NCBI RefSeq assembly: GCF_000744815.1
Contig: NZ_JQMQ01000005.1
Span: 4,596,055 to 4,660,054 of the forward strand
Source: Phaeacidiphilus oryzae TH49
GTDB lineage: Bacteria; Actinomycetota; Actinomycetes; Streptomycetales; Streptomycetaceae
Direction of reading: 5' to 3'
DNA: 64,000 nt
Shown: one piece after another, positions 53,973 through 63,699 of the stretch
Layout of the letters: every line of letters starts with the position of its first letter
How positions within the stretch are numbered: position 1 is the first letter of the stretch
Program-made: the position numbers and the translations under genes
Notes under the pieces: generated by a model
Told to the model about the DNA's origin: nothing
Database searches by the model: none
The model's input: the letters and a program-made list of their open reading frames with translations, nothing else

Positions 53973-56315
53973 ATGCGCGCGCACGTCCCGGACGACAGCA
54001 GCCTGCGAACCCGCGAGACCGCGGTCGAGCAGCGCCATCTCGACGTCGTCTACCAGCGGCTGGCGGAGAAGCTCGCCGAAGCGGAGTTCATCCTCGAGGA
54101 CGCGGCCAAGCGTGCCAGCGTCGGCACGCCCGGCGCCCTCGCCGAGCGGGACGCCCAGGTGTACCGGGCGGGCGCCCATCTCCAGCGTCTGAACAGCGAG
54201 TTCGAGGACTTCCTTTTCGGGCGGATCGACCTGCAGCAGCCGGACCGCCCGGAGGAGGACGGGATCCCCTCCCAGACCCCGGCCGACCCGGCCGACCCGC
54301 GGATCGCGGAGACCCTCCACATCGGCCGGATAGGCGTCCTCGACTCCGAGTACGGCCCGCTGGTCATCGACTGGCGGGCGCCGGCCGCGGCGCCCTTCTA
54401 CCGGGCCACCCCGCTCAGGCCGGGGCGGGTGGTCCGCCGCCGGGTGATCCGTTCCCGCGGCCGTCGGGTGCTCGGCGTCGAGGACGACCTCCTCCGCCCC
54501 GACCTGAGGCCCACCCTCGACGGCGAGGAGCTGCCGGTGGTCGGCGACGGAGCGCTGATGGCCACCCTCGGCCGCGCGCGCTCGCACACCATGCGGGACA
54601 TCGTCTCCTCCATCCAGGCCGAGCAGGACGAGGTGATCCGGGCCCCCGCCGCCGGCGCCACCCTGGTCACCGGCGGCCCCGGCACCGGGAAGACCGCGGT
54701 CGCCCTCCACCGCGCCGCGTACCTCCTCTACCAGGACCGGCGGCGCTACGCCGGCGGCATCCTGGTGGTCAGTCCCACCCCGCTGCTGGTCTCGTACACC
54801 GAGGGGGTGCTGCCCTCGCTCGGCGAGGAGGGCCAGGTCGCGATCCGCGCGGTCGGCTCCCTCGTGGACGGGGTGGAGGCGAACGGCTACGACAGCCCCG
54901 AGGCGGCCCGGGTGAAGGGCTCGGCCCGGCTCGCCCAGGTGCTGCGGCGGGCCGCGCGGCTGGCCCTGGAGGGCCCGGAGACGCCGGGAGAACTCCGGCT
55001 CACCCACCGCGGCGAGGTGCTGCGGCTGGACGGCAGGGCGCTGGCCGAGGTCCGCAGGTCGGTCTTCGGCAACTCCGGCACCCCCGTCAACCTCCTCCGC
55101 CCGCGCGCCCGGCGGCTGCTGCTGGACGCGCTGTGGCAGCGGTACACGGCGCTGCGGGGCCCGGCCCTCTCCCGGCTCGGCCGGGAGGACCTGCAACGGG
55201 AGCGGGAGGACTTCACGGACCGGATCGGCGACGCCGACGACGGGGACGGCCGCTTCGGCGCCTTCCTGGACGCCTGGTGGCCGCCGCTGACCCCGCGTCA
55301 GGTGCTGACCAGGATGGCCGCCGACCGGCGGCTGCTGTCGCGCGCCGCCCGGCGGATCCTCACCCCCGCCGAGACCGACCTCCTCGCCGACTCCTGGAAG
55401 GCGGCCGGCGAGGGCCGCACCACCGTCGCGGACGTCGCCCTCCTGGACGAGCTGCGGGTGCTGCTCGCCGAGCCGGCCGCGCCCCGCACCCCGCGCGAGG
55501 TCGACCCGGTCGACCAGCTCACCGGCCTGGACGAGGTGACGACGTACGCGGACCGGATGTCCCGGATGTACGAGCGGGAGCGCCGGGCCGCCCACGAGGC
55601 CGCCGAGCGGACCGACTACGCGCACATCATCGTCGACGAGGCCCAGGACCTGACGCCGATGCAGTGGCGGATGATCGGCCGCCGGGCGCGCAGCGCGACC
55701 TGGACCATCGTCGGCGACCCGGCGCAGTCCTCGTGGACCGACCCGGCGGAGGCGGCGGCCGCGATGGACGAGGCGATCGACGGCTTCACCGGGCGGGGCG
55801 GCGGCCGCAAGCCGCGCCGGCGGTTCGAGCTGACCACCAACTACCGCAACCCCAAGGAGATCGCGGAGGTCGCGGACGTGGTGCTGGCCCGGGCGTATCC
55901 CGAGGCGGTGCCGCCGACGGCGGTCCGCGCCACGGGGGTGGCGCCGCGGTTCGCCGCGGTCGCGGTCGAGGACGACGAGCGGTTCGGGGCGGCGGCGCGG
56001 AGCGAGGTGGCGCGGCTGCTGGAGGCGGTCGAGGGAACGGTCGGGCTCGTCGTTCCGATGGAGCGGCGGGAGGAGGCGGCGCGGTGGATCGCCGGTCTCG
56101 GGGAGCGGGCGGTCGCGCTGGGCAGCCTGGAGGCGAAGGGTCTTGAGTACGACGCCACGGTGGTCGCGGATCCGTCCGGGATCGCCGGCGAGTCGGAGGC
56201 GGGCCTCCGGGTGCTCTATGTCGCGCTGACCCGCGCGACGCAGCGGCTGACCGTCCTGTCCGGACCGCTGGACCTGCCGGACGCGACGGGCCGTCCCGCG
56301 CTGCTGACCCCCTGA
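53973..56315 (+). CDS. HelD/HelR-type RNA polymerase recycling ATPase
   Basis: A 780-residue UvrD-like motor. The N-terminal coiled coil (EQRHLDVVYQRLAEKLAEAEFILEDAAKRA) is that of actinobacterial HelD/HelR, which pulls RNA polymerase off DNA and in some species gives rifamycin tolerance. IGRIGVLDSEYGPLVIDWRAPAAAPFYRAT is a family signature. Walker A is GGPGTGKTAVALHRAAYL, the DExx box VDEAQDLTPMQW, and LTTNYRN and LYVALTRATQRL are helicase motifs IV and VI. No rifamycin-associated element consensus was recognised upstream. The gene lies beside malic enzyme. Confidence 0.92.
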   Translation: MRAHVPDDSSLRTRETAVEQRHLDVVYQRLAEKLAEAEFILEDAAKRASVGTPGALAERDAQVYRAGAHLQRLNSEFEDFLFGRIDLQQPDRPEEDGIPSQTPADPADPRIAETLHIGRIGVLDSEYGPLVIDWRAPAAAPFYRATPLRPGRVVRRRVIRSRGRRVLGVEDDLLRPDLRPTLDGEELPVVGDGALMATLGRARSHTMRDIVSSIQAEQDEVIRAPAAGATLVTGGPGTGKTAVALHRAAYLLYQDRRRYAGGILVVSPTPLLVSYTEGVLPSLGEEGQVAIRAVGSLVDGVEANGYDSPEAARVKGSARLAQVLRRAARLALEGPETPGELRLTHRGEVLRLDGRALAEVRRSVFGNSGTPVNLLRPRARRLLLDALWQRYTALRGPALSRLGREDLQREREDFTDRIGDADDGDGRFGAFLDAWWPPLTPRQVLTRMAADRRLLSRAARRILTPAETDLLADSWKAAGEGRTTVADVALLDELRVLLAEPAAPRTPREVDPVDQLTGLDEVTTYADRMSRMYERERRAAHEAAERTDYAHIIVDEAQDLTPMQWRMIGRRARSATWTIVGDPAQSSWTDPAEAAAAMDEAIDGFTGRGGGRKPRRRFELTTNYRNPKEIAEVADVVLARAYPEAVPPTAVRATGVAPRFAAVAVEDDERFGAAARSEVARLLEAVEGTVGLVVPMERREEAARWIAGLGERAVALGSLEAKGLEYDATVVADPSGIAGESEAGLRVLYVALTRATQRLTVLSGPLDLPDATGRPALLTP

Positions 56316-56734
56316 CGGGGGGTCGGGTCCTTCGGGAGCGCGGGGAACCGCGCGGCCCGGCGCCGACCGCACCGCATACGGCAACGGCCACCGGGCGGCA
56401 ACCCGAACCCCGTTGCCGGGGGCGGCCGGGCTGCGCTCATGCCGCGCTCCGCCGCGCTCGACCGCACTCGGGAGAGTCCTGGGCGTACGGCAGGGCCCTG
56501 GGTTACAGTGGAGGCGCACCGGCTCGATCCAAGCCCCCGGGCCCAACCATAGTCGCTACGAGCGACCACTTGCCGCGAGGCGAGCATGGCGGGTCGGTGC
56601 ACTTTTTATGCCCTTTTCCGGGCCGCGTGATCGATCACACTCGGTGGAATCCCGTCCCGCATTCGGAGTACCAGGCGGTAAGTGGGAACATCAAGGGATC
56701 GCAGCAGCATGTGGAACACGGAAGAAGGCCATCG
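56316..56734. other. Intergenic region with palindromic repeat (copy 3)
   Basis: A 419-bp gap. At 56335-56354 GGAGCGCGGGGAACCGCGCG matches the middle arm of the 14.9-kb element with two changes. CGGCAACGG (56379-56387) and its complement (56410-56418) are the same inner stem, and the stretch between them matches the 14.9-kb core in reverse orientation. The remainder, about 56480-56700, includes AT-richer words (TTTTTATGCCC near 56602; GTGATCGATCACAC near 56627), a possible promoter for malic enzyme. No gene was found. Confidence 0.7.
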
Positions 56735-58168
56735 ATGGCGACGGTGCCCAGCGTCTCGAACTCGATCACTGTCCGGTTGGAAGTCCCGGCATCCGGCAAC
56801 GCGGTGAGCCAGATCACCACCGCGGTCGAGTTCTCCGGCGGCAGCGTCACCGGTCTCGACGTCACCGCCTCGGGGCACGACCGGCTTCGGATCGATGTGA
56901 CGATCGCCGCGGGCTCGGTCGCCCAGGCCGAGGAGATCGTCGAGAAGCTGCACGTCATCGACGGGATCACGATCGGTAAGGTCTCCGACCGCACCTTCCT
57001 GATGCACCTCGGCGGCAAGATCGAGATGCAGTCCAAGCACCCGATCCGCAACCGCGACGACCTCTCCATGGTCTACACCCCCGGCGTGGCCCGGGTCTGC
57101 CGCGCGATCGCGGAGAACCCCGAGGACGCCCGCCGGCTGACCATCAAGCGGAACTCGGTGGCCGTGGTCACCGACGGCTCCGCCGTCCTGGGCCTGGGCA
57201 ACATCGGCCCGAAGGCCGCCCTCCCGGTGATGGAGGGCAAGGCGGCGCTCTTCAAGCGGTTCGCCGGCATCGACGCCTGGCCGCTCTGCCTGGACACCCA
57301 GGACACCGACGCCATCGTCGAGATCGTCAAGGCGATCGCCCCCGGCTTCGCCGGCATCAACCTGGAGGACATCTCCGCGCCCCGCTGCTTCGAGATCGAG
57401 GCGCGGCTGCGCGAGGCCCTGGACATCCCGGTCTTCCACGACGACCAGCACGGCACCGCCATCGTCGTCCTCGCCGCGCTGACCAACGCGCTGCGGGTGG
57501 TCGGCAAGCGGATCGAGGACGTCCGGGTGGTGATGTCCGGCGCCGGCGCGGCCGGCACCGCCATCCTCAAGCTGCTGCTCGCCGCCGGCGTCAAGCACGC
57601 GGTGGTCGCGGACATCCACGGCGTGGTGCACTCCGGCCGCGACGACCTCGGCGCGGACGGCTCGGCCCTCCACTGGATCGCCGACAACACCAACCCGGAG
57701 GGCGTCACCGGCACCCTCAAGGAGGCCGTGCGCGGCGCCGACGTCTTCATCGGCGTCTCCGCCCCCAACGTGCTGGGCGGCGAGGACGTGGCCGCGATGG
57801 CCGAGGACGCGATCGTCTTCGCGCTGGCCAACCCGGACCCGGAGATCGACCCCGCGGTGGCCCGGCTGACCGCCGCCGTGGTCGCCACCGGCCGCAGCGA
57901 CTTCCCGAACCAGATCAACAACGTACTGGTCTTCCCGGGCGTCTTCCGCGGCCTGCTGGACGCCCAGTCGCGGACCGTGAACGACGAGATGATGATCGCC
58001 GCCGCCCACGCGCTGGCCGCCACGGTCCACGAGGATCAGCTGAACGCGAACTACATCATCCCCAGCGTCTTCCACTCCGAGGTGTCCAAAACGGTCGCCT
58101 CGGCCGTCCGCGAGGCCGCCGAGGCCTCCGGCGAGGCGCAGGCGAAGCCGGCCGGTTCCGAGGTGTAA
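56735..58168 (+). CDS. NAD-dependent malic enzyme with N-terminal ACT domain
   Basis: A 477-residue malate dehydrogenase (oxaloacetate-decarboxylating) that makes pyruvate, CO2 and NADH. Residues about 1-85 form an ACT domain ([40 protein letters not shown]). The malic enzyme core has [35 protein letters not shown], the metal site in [32 protein letters not shown], and the Rossmann motif [11 protein letters not shown]. Upstream GAAGAAGG favours ATG 56735 over an in-frame GTG at 56711. Confidence 0.94.
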   Translation: MATVPSVSNSITVRLEVPASGNAVSQITTAVEFSGGSVTGLDVTASGHDRLRIDVTIAAGSVAQAEEIVEKLHVIDGITIGKVSDRTFLMHLGGKIEMQSKHPIRNRDDLSMVYTPGVARVCRAIAENPEDARRLTIKRNSVAVVTDGSAVLGLGNIGPKAALPVMEGKAALFKRFAGIDAWPLCLDTQDTDAIVEIVKAIAPGFAGINLEDISAPRCFEIEARLREALDIPVFHDDQHGTAIVVLAALTNALRVVGKRIEDVRVVMSGAGAAGTAILKLLLAAGVKHAVVADIHGVVHSGRDDLGADGSALHWIADNTNPEGVTGTLKEAVRGADVFIGVSAPNVLGGEDVAAMAEDAIVFALANPDPEIDPAVARLTAAVVATGRSDFPNQINNVLVFPGVFRGLLDAQSRTVNDEMMIAAAHALAATVHEDQLNANYIIPSVFHSEVSKTVASAVREAAEASGEAQAKPAGSEV

Positions 58169-58222
58169 CGGGACGGGCGGCACCGGGATCCCGGCCCCCA
58201 GGGCCGGTCCCGGAGACCTCGG

Positions 58223-58259
58223 GTTCGGGCGCGCGCGGCTCTGCCGGGCGCGCCCGAAC
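58223..58259. terminator. Terminator after malic enzyme gene
   Basis: A 12-bp stem GTTCGGGCGCGC (58223-58234) pairs with 58248-58259, followed by CCTTTTG (T-run 58263-58266). It is a Rho-independent type. Confidence 0.85.
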
Positions 58260-58611
58260 GCCTTTTGACCTGCGACGACACCCGGACGGCGAGTGGGCTG
58301 CGGCGGGCCGGGCACCCGGCGGCCCGGCCCGTCCGCGCACCGTCGGCGGACGCCGCGGGCGGCCGGGGGCCGCGCCACGCCGACACACCCTCCGGCGTGC
58401 CCTGTCCGGCAGCCGTGGAGCGCCCTACTAAGGTGTCCCGCGAGGCCCGGGCAGCGCTGTTCGTGTGACCGCGGCGGGAGTCGGATTCGCTTTCCCCCAC
58501 CTGCTGGGGGCAGGATTCGTACTCGGGCGAGGAGTTTGCGCCGCTCGGGCGATCCGAACCGGGCAAGGCGTCGAGCTTCATGCCAGTTGGCGACAGACCA
58601 CAGGAGTACAT
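58260..58611. other. Intergenic region upstream of hup
   Basis: A 352-bp gap, GC-rich except for two AT-richer spots: CCTACTAAGGTGTC near 58425-58438, with a TAAGGT that could be a -10, and the ribosome site CAGGAG (58601-58606) of hup. No gene was found. Confidence 0.5.
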
Positions 58612-58893
58612 ATGAACCGCAGTGAGCTGGTGGCCGCGCTGTCCGAGCGCGCCGAGGTGACCCGGAAGGACGCGGACGCCGTCCTGGCCGCTTTCGCCGA
58701 CGTCGTCGGCGACATCGTCGCCAAGGGCGACGAGAAGGTCACCATCCCCGGCTTCCTGACCTTCGAGCGGACCCACCGTGCCGCTCGTACCGCGCGCAAC
58801 CCGCAGACCGGGGACCCGATCCAGATCCCGGCCGGCTACAGCGTCAAGGTCTCCGCCGGCTCGAAGCTGAAGGAAGCCGCCAAGGGCAAGTGA
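58612..58893 (+). CDS. hup: DNA-binding protein HU
   Basis: A 93-residue nucleoid protein of the HU/IHF family: MNRSELVAALSERAEVTRKDADAVLAAFADVVGD then GDEKVTIPGFLTFERTHRAARTARNPQTGDPIQIPAGYSVKVSAGSKLKEA. It is the short HU without the Lys/Ala-rich tail of the second streptomycete HU. AGGAG lies 5 nt before ATG 58612. A strong terminator separates it from convergent murA. Confidence 0.97.
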   Translation: MNRSELVAALSERAEVTRKDADAVLAAFADVVGDIVAKGDEKVTIPGFLTFERTHRAARTARNPQTGDPIQIPAGYSVKVSAGSKLKEAAKGK

Positions 58894-58942
58894 GCCCGTG
58901 CCAGTGGCCCAGCGCGACTGGCAGGCAAGCAAGGCAACGCAG

Positions 58943-58988
58943 AAGGGCCGTGGCCCGGACCCCCGAGGGGATCCGGGCCACGGCCCTT
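58943..58988. terminator. Rho-independent terminator between hup and murA
   Basis: A 17-bp perfect stem AAGGGCCGTGGCCCGGA (58943-58959) pairs with 58972-58988; the + strand runs on into TTTTTCC. The A-run on the other side also lets it stop murA transcripts. Confidence 0.95.
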
Positions 58989-59043
58989 TTTCCGTCTGTC
59001 GTCGCCCCCGCGACCGCGTGCGCTCGCGCGCCGCGCCGGGCGG

Positions 59044-60375
59044 CTACCGGACCTCGTCCGGGGTCTCGACGTGGGCGCCGAGGTCGGTGAGCTTCTGCCG
59101 GAAGTTCTCGTAGCCGCGGTCGATCAGCGAGATGCCGTGCACCCGGGAGGTGCCCTGCGCGGCCAGCGCCGCGATCAGGTAGGAGAAGCCGCCGCGCAGG
59201 TCCGGGATGACCAGGTCGCCGCCCTGCAGCTTGGACGGCCCGGAGACCACCGCCGAGTGGAGGAAGTTCCGCGCGCCGAAGCGGCACGGGGTCCCGCCCA
59301 GGCACTCGCGGTAGAGCTGGATGTGCGCGCCCATCTGGTTGAGCGCGGAGGTGAAGCCGAGCCGCGACTCGTACACCGTCTCGTGGACGATGGACAGGCC
59401 GGTGGCCTGGGTGAGGGCGACCACCAGCGGCTGCTGCCAGTCGGTCTGGAAGCCGGGGTGGACGTCGGTCTCCAGGGCGATCGCGTTGAGCTCGCCGCCC
59501 GGGTGCCAGAAGCGGATGCCGTGGTCGTCCACCTCGAAGGCGCCGCCGACCTTCCGGAAGACGTTGAGGAACGTCATCATCTCCAGCTGGCGGGCGTTGC
59601 GGACGTAGATGTCGCCGCCGGTGGCCAGCGCCGCGCAGGCCCAGGAGGCCGCCTCGAGGCGGTCCGGCAGGGCGCGGTGGGTGTAGCCGGTGAGGCGGTC
59701 CACGCCGGTGATCTGGATGGTGCGGTCGGTGCCGATCGAGATGATCGCGCCCATCTTCTGCAGGACGCAGATCAGGTCGGTGATCTCCGGCTCGATCGCC
59801 GCGTTCCGCAGCTCGGTGACGCCCTCCGCGAGGACGGCGGTGAGCAGCACCTGCTCGGTGGCGCCCACCGAGGGGTAGGGAAGGTCGATCTTGGTGCCGC
59901 GCAGCCGCTGCGGGGCCTCCAGCATGGTGCCCTGCGGGTGCTTCTCGATGACCGCGCCGAACTGGCGCAGCACGTCGAAGTGGAAGTCGACCGGCCGGCC
60001 GCCGATGTCGCAGCCGCCGAGGCCCGGGATGAAGGCGTGGCCCAGCCGGTGCAGCAGCGGGCCGCAGAACAGGATGGGGATTCGGGACGAGCCGGCGTGG
60101 GCGTCGATGTCCGCGACGTTGGCGCTCTCGACGTGCGAGGGGTCGAGGATCAGCTCGCCGGGCTCGTCACCGCTGCGGACGGTGACGCCGTGGAGCTGGA
60201 GCAGCCCGCGGACGACCTTCACGTCGCGGATGTCCGGGACGTTGCGCAGACGGCTTGGCTCGTGGCCGAGGAGAGCGGCGACCATGGCCTTGGGCACGAG
60301 GTTCTTCGCGCCGCGGACTCGGATCTCGCCCTCGAGAGGGGTACCGCCGTGTACAAGCAGGACGTCGTCGGTCAT
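59044..60375 (-). CDS. murA: UDP-N-acetylglucosamine 1-carboxyvinyltransferase
   Basis: MurA (443 residues) transfers enolpyruvate from PEP to UDP-GlcNAc, the first committed step of peptidoglycan synthesis. GAKNLVPKAMVAALL holds the substrate Lys-Asn. The catalytic loop reads GLGGCDIGGRPVDFHF with Cys at about residue 122, so the fosfomycin target Cys is retained. ATG 60375 has an AAGGA ribosome site; an open frame to 60501 has no support. It converges on hup. Confidence 0.95.
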   Translation of the reverse strand: MTDDVLLVHGGTPLEGEIRVRGAKNLVPKAMVAALLGHEPSRLRNVPDIRDVKVVRGLLQLHGVTVRSGDEPGELILDPSHVESANVADIDAHAGSSRIPILFCGPLLHRLGHAFIPGLGGCDIGGRPVDFHFDVLRQFGAVIEKHPQGTMLEAPQRLRGTKIDLPYPSVGATEQVLLTAVLAEGVTELRNAAIEPEITDLICVLQKMGAIISIGTDRTIQITGVDRLTGYTHRALPDRLEAASWACAALATGGDIYVRNARQLEMMTFLNVFRKVGGAFEVDDHGIRFWHPGGELNAIALETDVHPGFQTDWQQPLVVALTQATGLSIVHETVYESRLGFTSALNQMGAHIQLYRECLGGTPCRFGARNFLHSAVVSGPSKLQGGDLVIPDLRGGFSYLIAALAAQGTSRVHGISLIDRGYENFRQKLTDLGAHVETPDEVR

Positions 60376-60677
60376 GTTCTCGCGATCCTTGGGGGGACAG
60401 AAAAGGGGATCGGCTTCCCGACCGCTCGGCTGCGCTCGGGTCCGACACCCCTTGGAGATGGTAATGCTCATGGCTTCGGTTCCTCGCCTCGTCGGTGACA
60501 TATGCCGCCCCAGCGTGCGTGTCCTCCGCTTCGTCGCAGGCCGTGCAAGGGATTGTGGCGGACCTCACAGCCGCCCGCTCGGCGGGACTGCTCCGTTTCA
60601 CCCCTCGCCTGCCCAGTGGGAGGCGCCGATCCGCCTTCGGGCGCCCGCGGCGGGAGTTGATGGGGGATCATGTCCGC
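60376..60677. other. Divergent promoter region murA/yqgE
   Basis: A 302-bp gap between divergent genes. GATCAT (60666-60671), 6 nt before ATG 60678, is a plausible leaderless -10 for yqgE. I see no confident murA promoter and no gene in the remainder. Confidence 0.45.
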
Positions 60678-61259
60678 ATGACCGAGGCCTCCTCGCTCAC
60701 CGGGCGACTGCTGGTTGCGACCCCCGCGCTGACCGACCCCAACTTCGACCGCGCGGTCGTACTGCTGCTCGACCACGACGAGGACGGGACGCTGGGGGTC
60801 GTGCTCAACCGCCCCACCCAGGTGGAGGTCTCGGCGGTGCTCGAACCCTGGGCCGAGCTGGCGGGGTCGCCGGCGGTGGTGTTCCAGGGCGGCCCGGTGT
60901 CGCTCGACTCGGCGCTCGCGCTGGCCGTGCTGCCGGGCGAGCCGGCCGGGGGCGCGGGCCCGGAGGGGGTGCTCGGCTGGCGCCGGGTGCACGGGGCCAT
61001 CGGCCTGGTCGACCTGGAGGCGCCGCCCGAGCTGCTCGCCGCCGAGCTGGGCTCGCTGCGGGTCTTCGCCGGATACGCCGGCTGGACCTCGGGGCAGCTG
61101 GAGGACGAGCTGGTGGACGGCGCCTGGTACGTGGTCGACTCCGAGGCGGGCGACGTGTCCTCGCCGGACCCGGAGCGGCTGTGGCGGGCGGTGCTGCGGC
61201 GCCAGAGGAGTGAACTGGCCATGGTGGCGACCTACCCGGACGACCCCTCCATGAACTGA
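60678..61259 (+). CDS. yqgE: YqgE/AlgH family protein
   Basis: A 193-residue UPF0301 protein: LTGRLLVATPALTDPNFDRAVVLLLDHDEDGTLGVVLNRPTQ, then FQGGPVSLDSALALAVL, RVFAGYAGWTSGQLEDELVDGAWYVVD. The family is widespread and its molecular role is unresolved. ATG 60678 is preferred over an in-frame ATG at 60660, as homologues begin MTE.. and a leaderless -10 fits. Confidence 0.92.
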   Translation: MTEASSLTGRLLVATPALTDPNFDRAVVLLLDHDEDGTLGVVLNRPTQVEVSAVLEPWAELAGSPAVVFQGGPVSLDSALALAVLPGEPAGGAGPEGVLGWRRVHGAIGLVDLEAPPELLAAELGSLRVFAGYAGWTSGQLEDELVDGAWYVVDSEAGDVSSPDPERLWRAVLRRQRSELAMVATYPDDPSMN

Positions 61260-61286
61260 GCCCTCCTTCATCCGGGAGACGGGCCC

Positions 61287-61292
61287 TAGACT
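61287..61292 (+). promoter_or_regulatory. Leaderless -10 for DUF3039 gene
   Basis: TAGACT (TANNNT) is followed after 8 nt by ATG 61301. No ribosome site is present. Confidence 0.55.
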
Positions 61293-61300
61293 TGGGGCGC

Positions 61301-61597
61301 ATGAGCACTCTCGAGCCCGAGCGCGGCGGCAGCACCGGTACCCTCGTCGAGCCGACCCCCCAGGTCTCGCACGGTGACGGCGACCACGAGCGGTTCGCGC
61401 ACTACGTCCAGAAGGACAAGATCATGGAGAGCGCGCTCTCCGGCAGCCCGGTCGTCGCCCTGTGCGGCAAGGTCTGGGTGCCCGGGCGCGACCCCAAGAA
61501 GTACCCGGTCTGCCCGATGTGCAAGGAGATCTACGAGGGTCTCGGCGCGGGCGGCGGCGACAAGGACAAGTCCGGCAAGGGCAGCGACAGGAAGTAA
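61301..61597 (+). CDS. DUF3039 protein
   Basis: A 98-residue actinobacterial protein: HERFAHYVQKDKIMESALSGSPVVALCGKVWVPGRDPKKYPVCPMCKEIYEGL. The Cys in ALCGK and the CPMC pair, with His, suggest a zinc-ribbon. The tail is Lys/Gly/Asp-rich. The function is unknown. The mRNA appears leaderless. The gene order yqgE-DUF3039 is conserved in streptomycetes (memory). Confidence 0.88.
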   Translation: MSTLEPERGGSTGTLVEPTPQVSHGDGDHERFAHYVQKDKIMESALSGSPVVALCGKVWVPGRDPKKYPVCPMCKEIYEGLGAGGGDKDKSGKGSDRK

Positions 61598-61621
61598 CGG
61601 GGCAGCCGCCCCGGGCCCCGC

Positions 61622-61715
61622 GAAGTCGCGCGGCGACTTCAGGGGGCGTGGAACCGCGCCACCAGCCCGTTTCGGCGCCTGGTGGCGCGGTCCGTCGCGT
61701 CCCTCGCCTGCGCCT
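61622..61715. repeat. Hairpins and repeat-family remnant after DUF3039 gene
   Basis: GAAGTCGC-GCG-GCGACTTC (61622-61640) is a small hairpin. ACCGCGCCACCAG (61653-61665) pairs with 61679-61691. TGCGCCTGCGGCGCTGCG near 61698-61715 is identical to the word at 15107-15124, linking this site to the repeat family. It may serve as terminator. Confidence 0.65.
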
Positions 61716-61770
61716 GCGGCGCTGCGGTCGGGGCGCCTGGGGTGTCTCCCGGTTTCGGGAAGGGGCGGGG

Positions 61771-63399
61771 TTGGGGAATCTGCTGGTGCCGGCCGCGGGC
61801 CGGTACGAGGAGCGGGGCGCGGGCTTCGCCCTCGCGCGCGGGACGGGGCTGCGGGTCGGAGCCGGCGCGGAGGCCGCCGCCGCGTGGTGGCGGGCCACCG
61901 TCGCGCCGGCGACGGGACTGCCCTTCCCCGAGGGCGAGGGCATCGAGTTCCGGGTCGACGGCGGGCTGGAGCCCGAGGCGTACCGCCTGGACGTCACCGC
62001 GGACGGAGCGACCCTCGTCGGCGGGGGCCCCGCCGGGGTCTTCTGGGGCGCGCAGACCCTGCGCCAACTGCTGGGGGAGGGCGCCTTCCGTCGCGCGCCG
62101 CTGCCGCTGCCACCCGGCGCGCAGTGGACGCTGCCCGCCGTGCACATCGAGGACGCCCCTCGCTTCGGCTGGCGCGGGGTCCTGCTGGACGTCGCCCGGC
62201 ACTTCCTCCCCAAGGCGGACCTCTTCCGCTATCTGGACCTGATGGCGGCCCACAAGCTCAACGTCCTGCAACTGCATCTGACCGACGACCAGGGCTGGCG
62301 GATGGAGATCCGCCGCTACCCCCGGCTCACCGAGTCCGGCGCCTGGCGCGAGCGCTCCATGGTCGGCTTCCGTGCCGGCGGGCGCCGGGACGACCGGCCG
62401 CACGGCGGCTTCTACACCCAGGACGACCTCCGCGAACTGGTGGCGTACGCCGCCGCCCGGCAGATCACGGTGGTCCCGGAGATCGACGTCCCCGGCCACT
62501 CGCAGGCGGCCATCGCCGCCTATCCGGAGCTCGGCAACCAGGACGTGGTGGACACCGCCGCCCTGCGCACCGGCACCGACTGGGGCGTCAACCCGAACGT
62601 GCTGAACGTCTCGGACGAGACCCTGCGCTTCTACGAGAACGTCCTCACCGAGGTGCTGGAGGTCTTCCCCTCCGGCTACGTCCACCTCGGCGGCGACGAG
62701 TGCCCGAAGGACCAGTGGCGGGCCAGCGCCGCCGCCCAGGCCCGGATGAAGGAACTGGGCCTGCCGGACGAGGAGGCCCTGCAGTCCTGGTTCATCCGGC
62801 ACTTCGACTCCTGGCTGGCCGCGCGCGGACGGCGGCTGATCGGCTGGGACGAGATCCTCCAGGGCGGCCTCGCGCCCGGGGCGGCGGTCTCCTCCTGGCG
62901 CGGCTACGCGGGCGGCGTCGCGGCGGCCCGGGCCGGGCACCGCGTGGTGATGTGCCCGGAGCAGCAGGTCTACCTGGACCACCGGGAGTCGGACCATCCG
63001 GACGAACCGGTACCGGTCGGCTGGGTGCGCACCCTGGAGGACGTCTACCGGTTCGAGCCGATCCCGCCGGAGCTGCGTGCGGACCCGGCGGCGGCCGGGC
63101 TGGTGATGGGCGCTCAGGCGAACATCTGGACCGAGTTCATGGACGACCCCCGCTCGGTGGACTACCACGCCTTTCCGCGGCTCGCGGCCTTCGCCGAGGT
63201 GGCGTGGTCGCGGAAGCTGCCGGCCGAGCCGGAGTCCAGGGACGCGGCCTGGGCGGACTTCGAACGCCGGATGGCCGTCCACTACCGGCGTCTTGACGCC
63301 CTCGGCGTCGAGTACCGCCCGCCGGAGGGGCCGCGTCCGTGGCACCGCCGGCCGGGTGTGCGGGGCCGGCCGATCGAGGGGCCGCCGCCCGCCCGGTGA
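61771..63399 (+). CDS. Beta-N-acetylhexosaminidase (GH20)
   Basis: About 542 residues from TTG 61771. A GH20b-type N-terminal domain (AYRLDVTADGATLVGGGPAGVFWGAQTLRQLL) precedes the catalytic barrel: GWRGVLLDVARHFLPKADLFRYLDLMAAHKLNVLQLHLTDDQGWRMEI, PEIDVPGHSQAAIAAYP, and the catalytic pair in HLGGDECP (Asp-Glu about 309-310). WTEFMDDPRSVDYHAFPRLAAFAEVAWS closes it. No signal peptide is evident, so it probably trims chitobiose or GlcNAc-conjugates inside the cell. The start is uncertain: TTG 61771 follows a purine-rich stretch; GTG 61786 is an alternative. Confidence 0.9.
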   Translation: MGNLLVPAAGRYEERGAGFALARGTGLRVGAGAEAAAAWWRATVAPATGLPFPEGEGIEFRVDGGLEPEAYRLDVTADGATLVGGGPAGVFWGAQTLRQLLGEGAFRRAPLPLPPGAQWTLPAVHIEDAPRFGWRGVLLDVARHFLPKADLFRYLDLMAAHKLNVLQLHLTDDQGWRMEIRRYPRLTESGAWRERSMVGFRAGGRRDDRPHGGFYTQDDLRELVAYAAARQITVVPEIDVPGHSQAAIAAYPELGNQDVVDTAALRTGTDWGVNPNVLNVSDETLRFYENVLTEVLEVFPSGYVHLGGDECPKDQWRASAAAQARMKELGLPDEEALQSWFIRHFDSWLAARGRRLIGWDEILQGGLAPGAAVSSWRGYAGGVAAARAGHRVVMCPEQQVYLDHRESDHPDEPVPVGWVRTLEDVYRFEPIPPELRADPAAAGLVMGAQANIWTEFMDDPRSVDYHAFPRLAAFAEVAWSRKLPAEPESRDAAWADFERRMAVHYRRLDALGVEYRPPEGPRPWHRRPGVRGRPIEGPPPAR

Positions 63400-63699
63400 A
63401 CCGCCCGCCGAGCCGCCCGCCAGGGCGGCGGAAGTGAATCGTCCGCTTTCGGGGAGAGTGTCCGGAAAGATGGCTCCGAGGTGGGCCCGTTCGGCCGACG
63501 AACGGTCAACTCAGGTGCGGGACACTGGAGATGATCGGCGCCGCGGTGTGTCACAGTTGCCCTCCGGGACACACGGGTGGTGCGGACCCCGTGGAACGTA
63601 CGGGCAGGAGGGTGCGCCTCCTCGTGTTTTGCACGTACGGTACGGGTCACGGGCACACGCGGCGAAGGGCGCGAGCGAGACGAGCACGGTGGGACACAG
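63400..63699. other. Intergenic region before the last gene
   Basis: A 300-bp gap. A weak CCGCCC-GCCA-GGGCGG hairpin follows the hexosaminidase stop (about 63417-63432). ACGTACGG occurs twice (near 63596 and 63633), the second within GTAC-G-GTAC, a possible regulator site. No gene was found. Confidence 0.45.

Noticed and set aside
53762-53974. N-terminal extension of the S53 protease to 53974
   Set aside because: It would overlap the start of the HelD-like gene and place 70 polar residues before the signal peptide.
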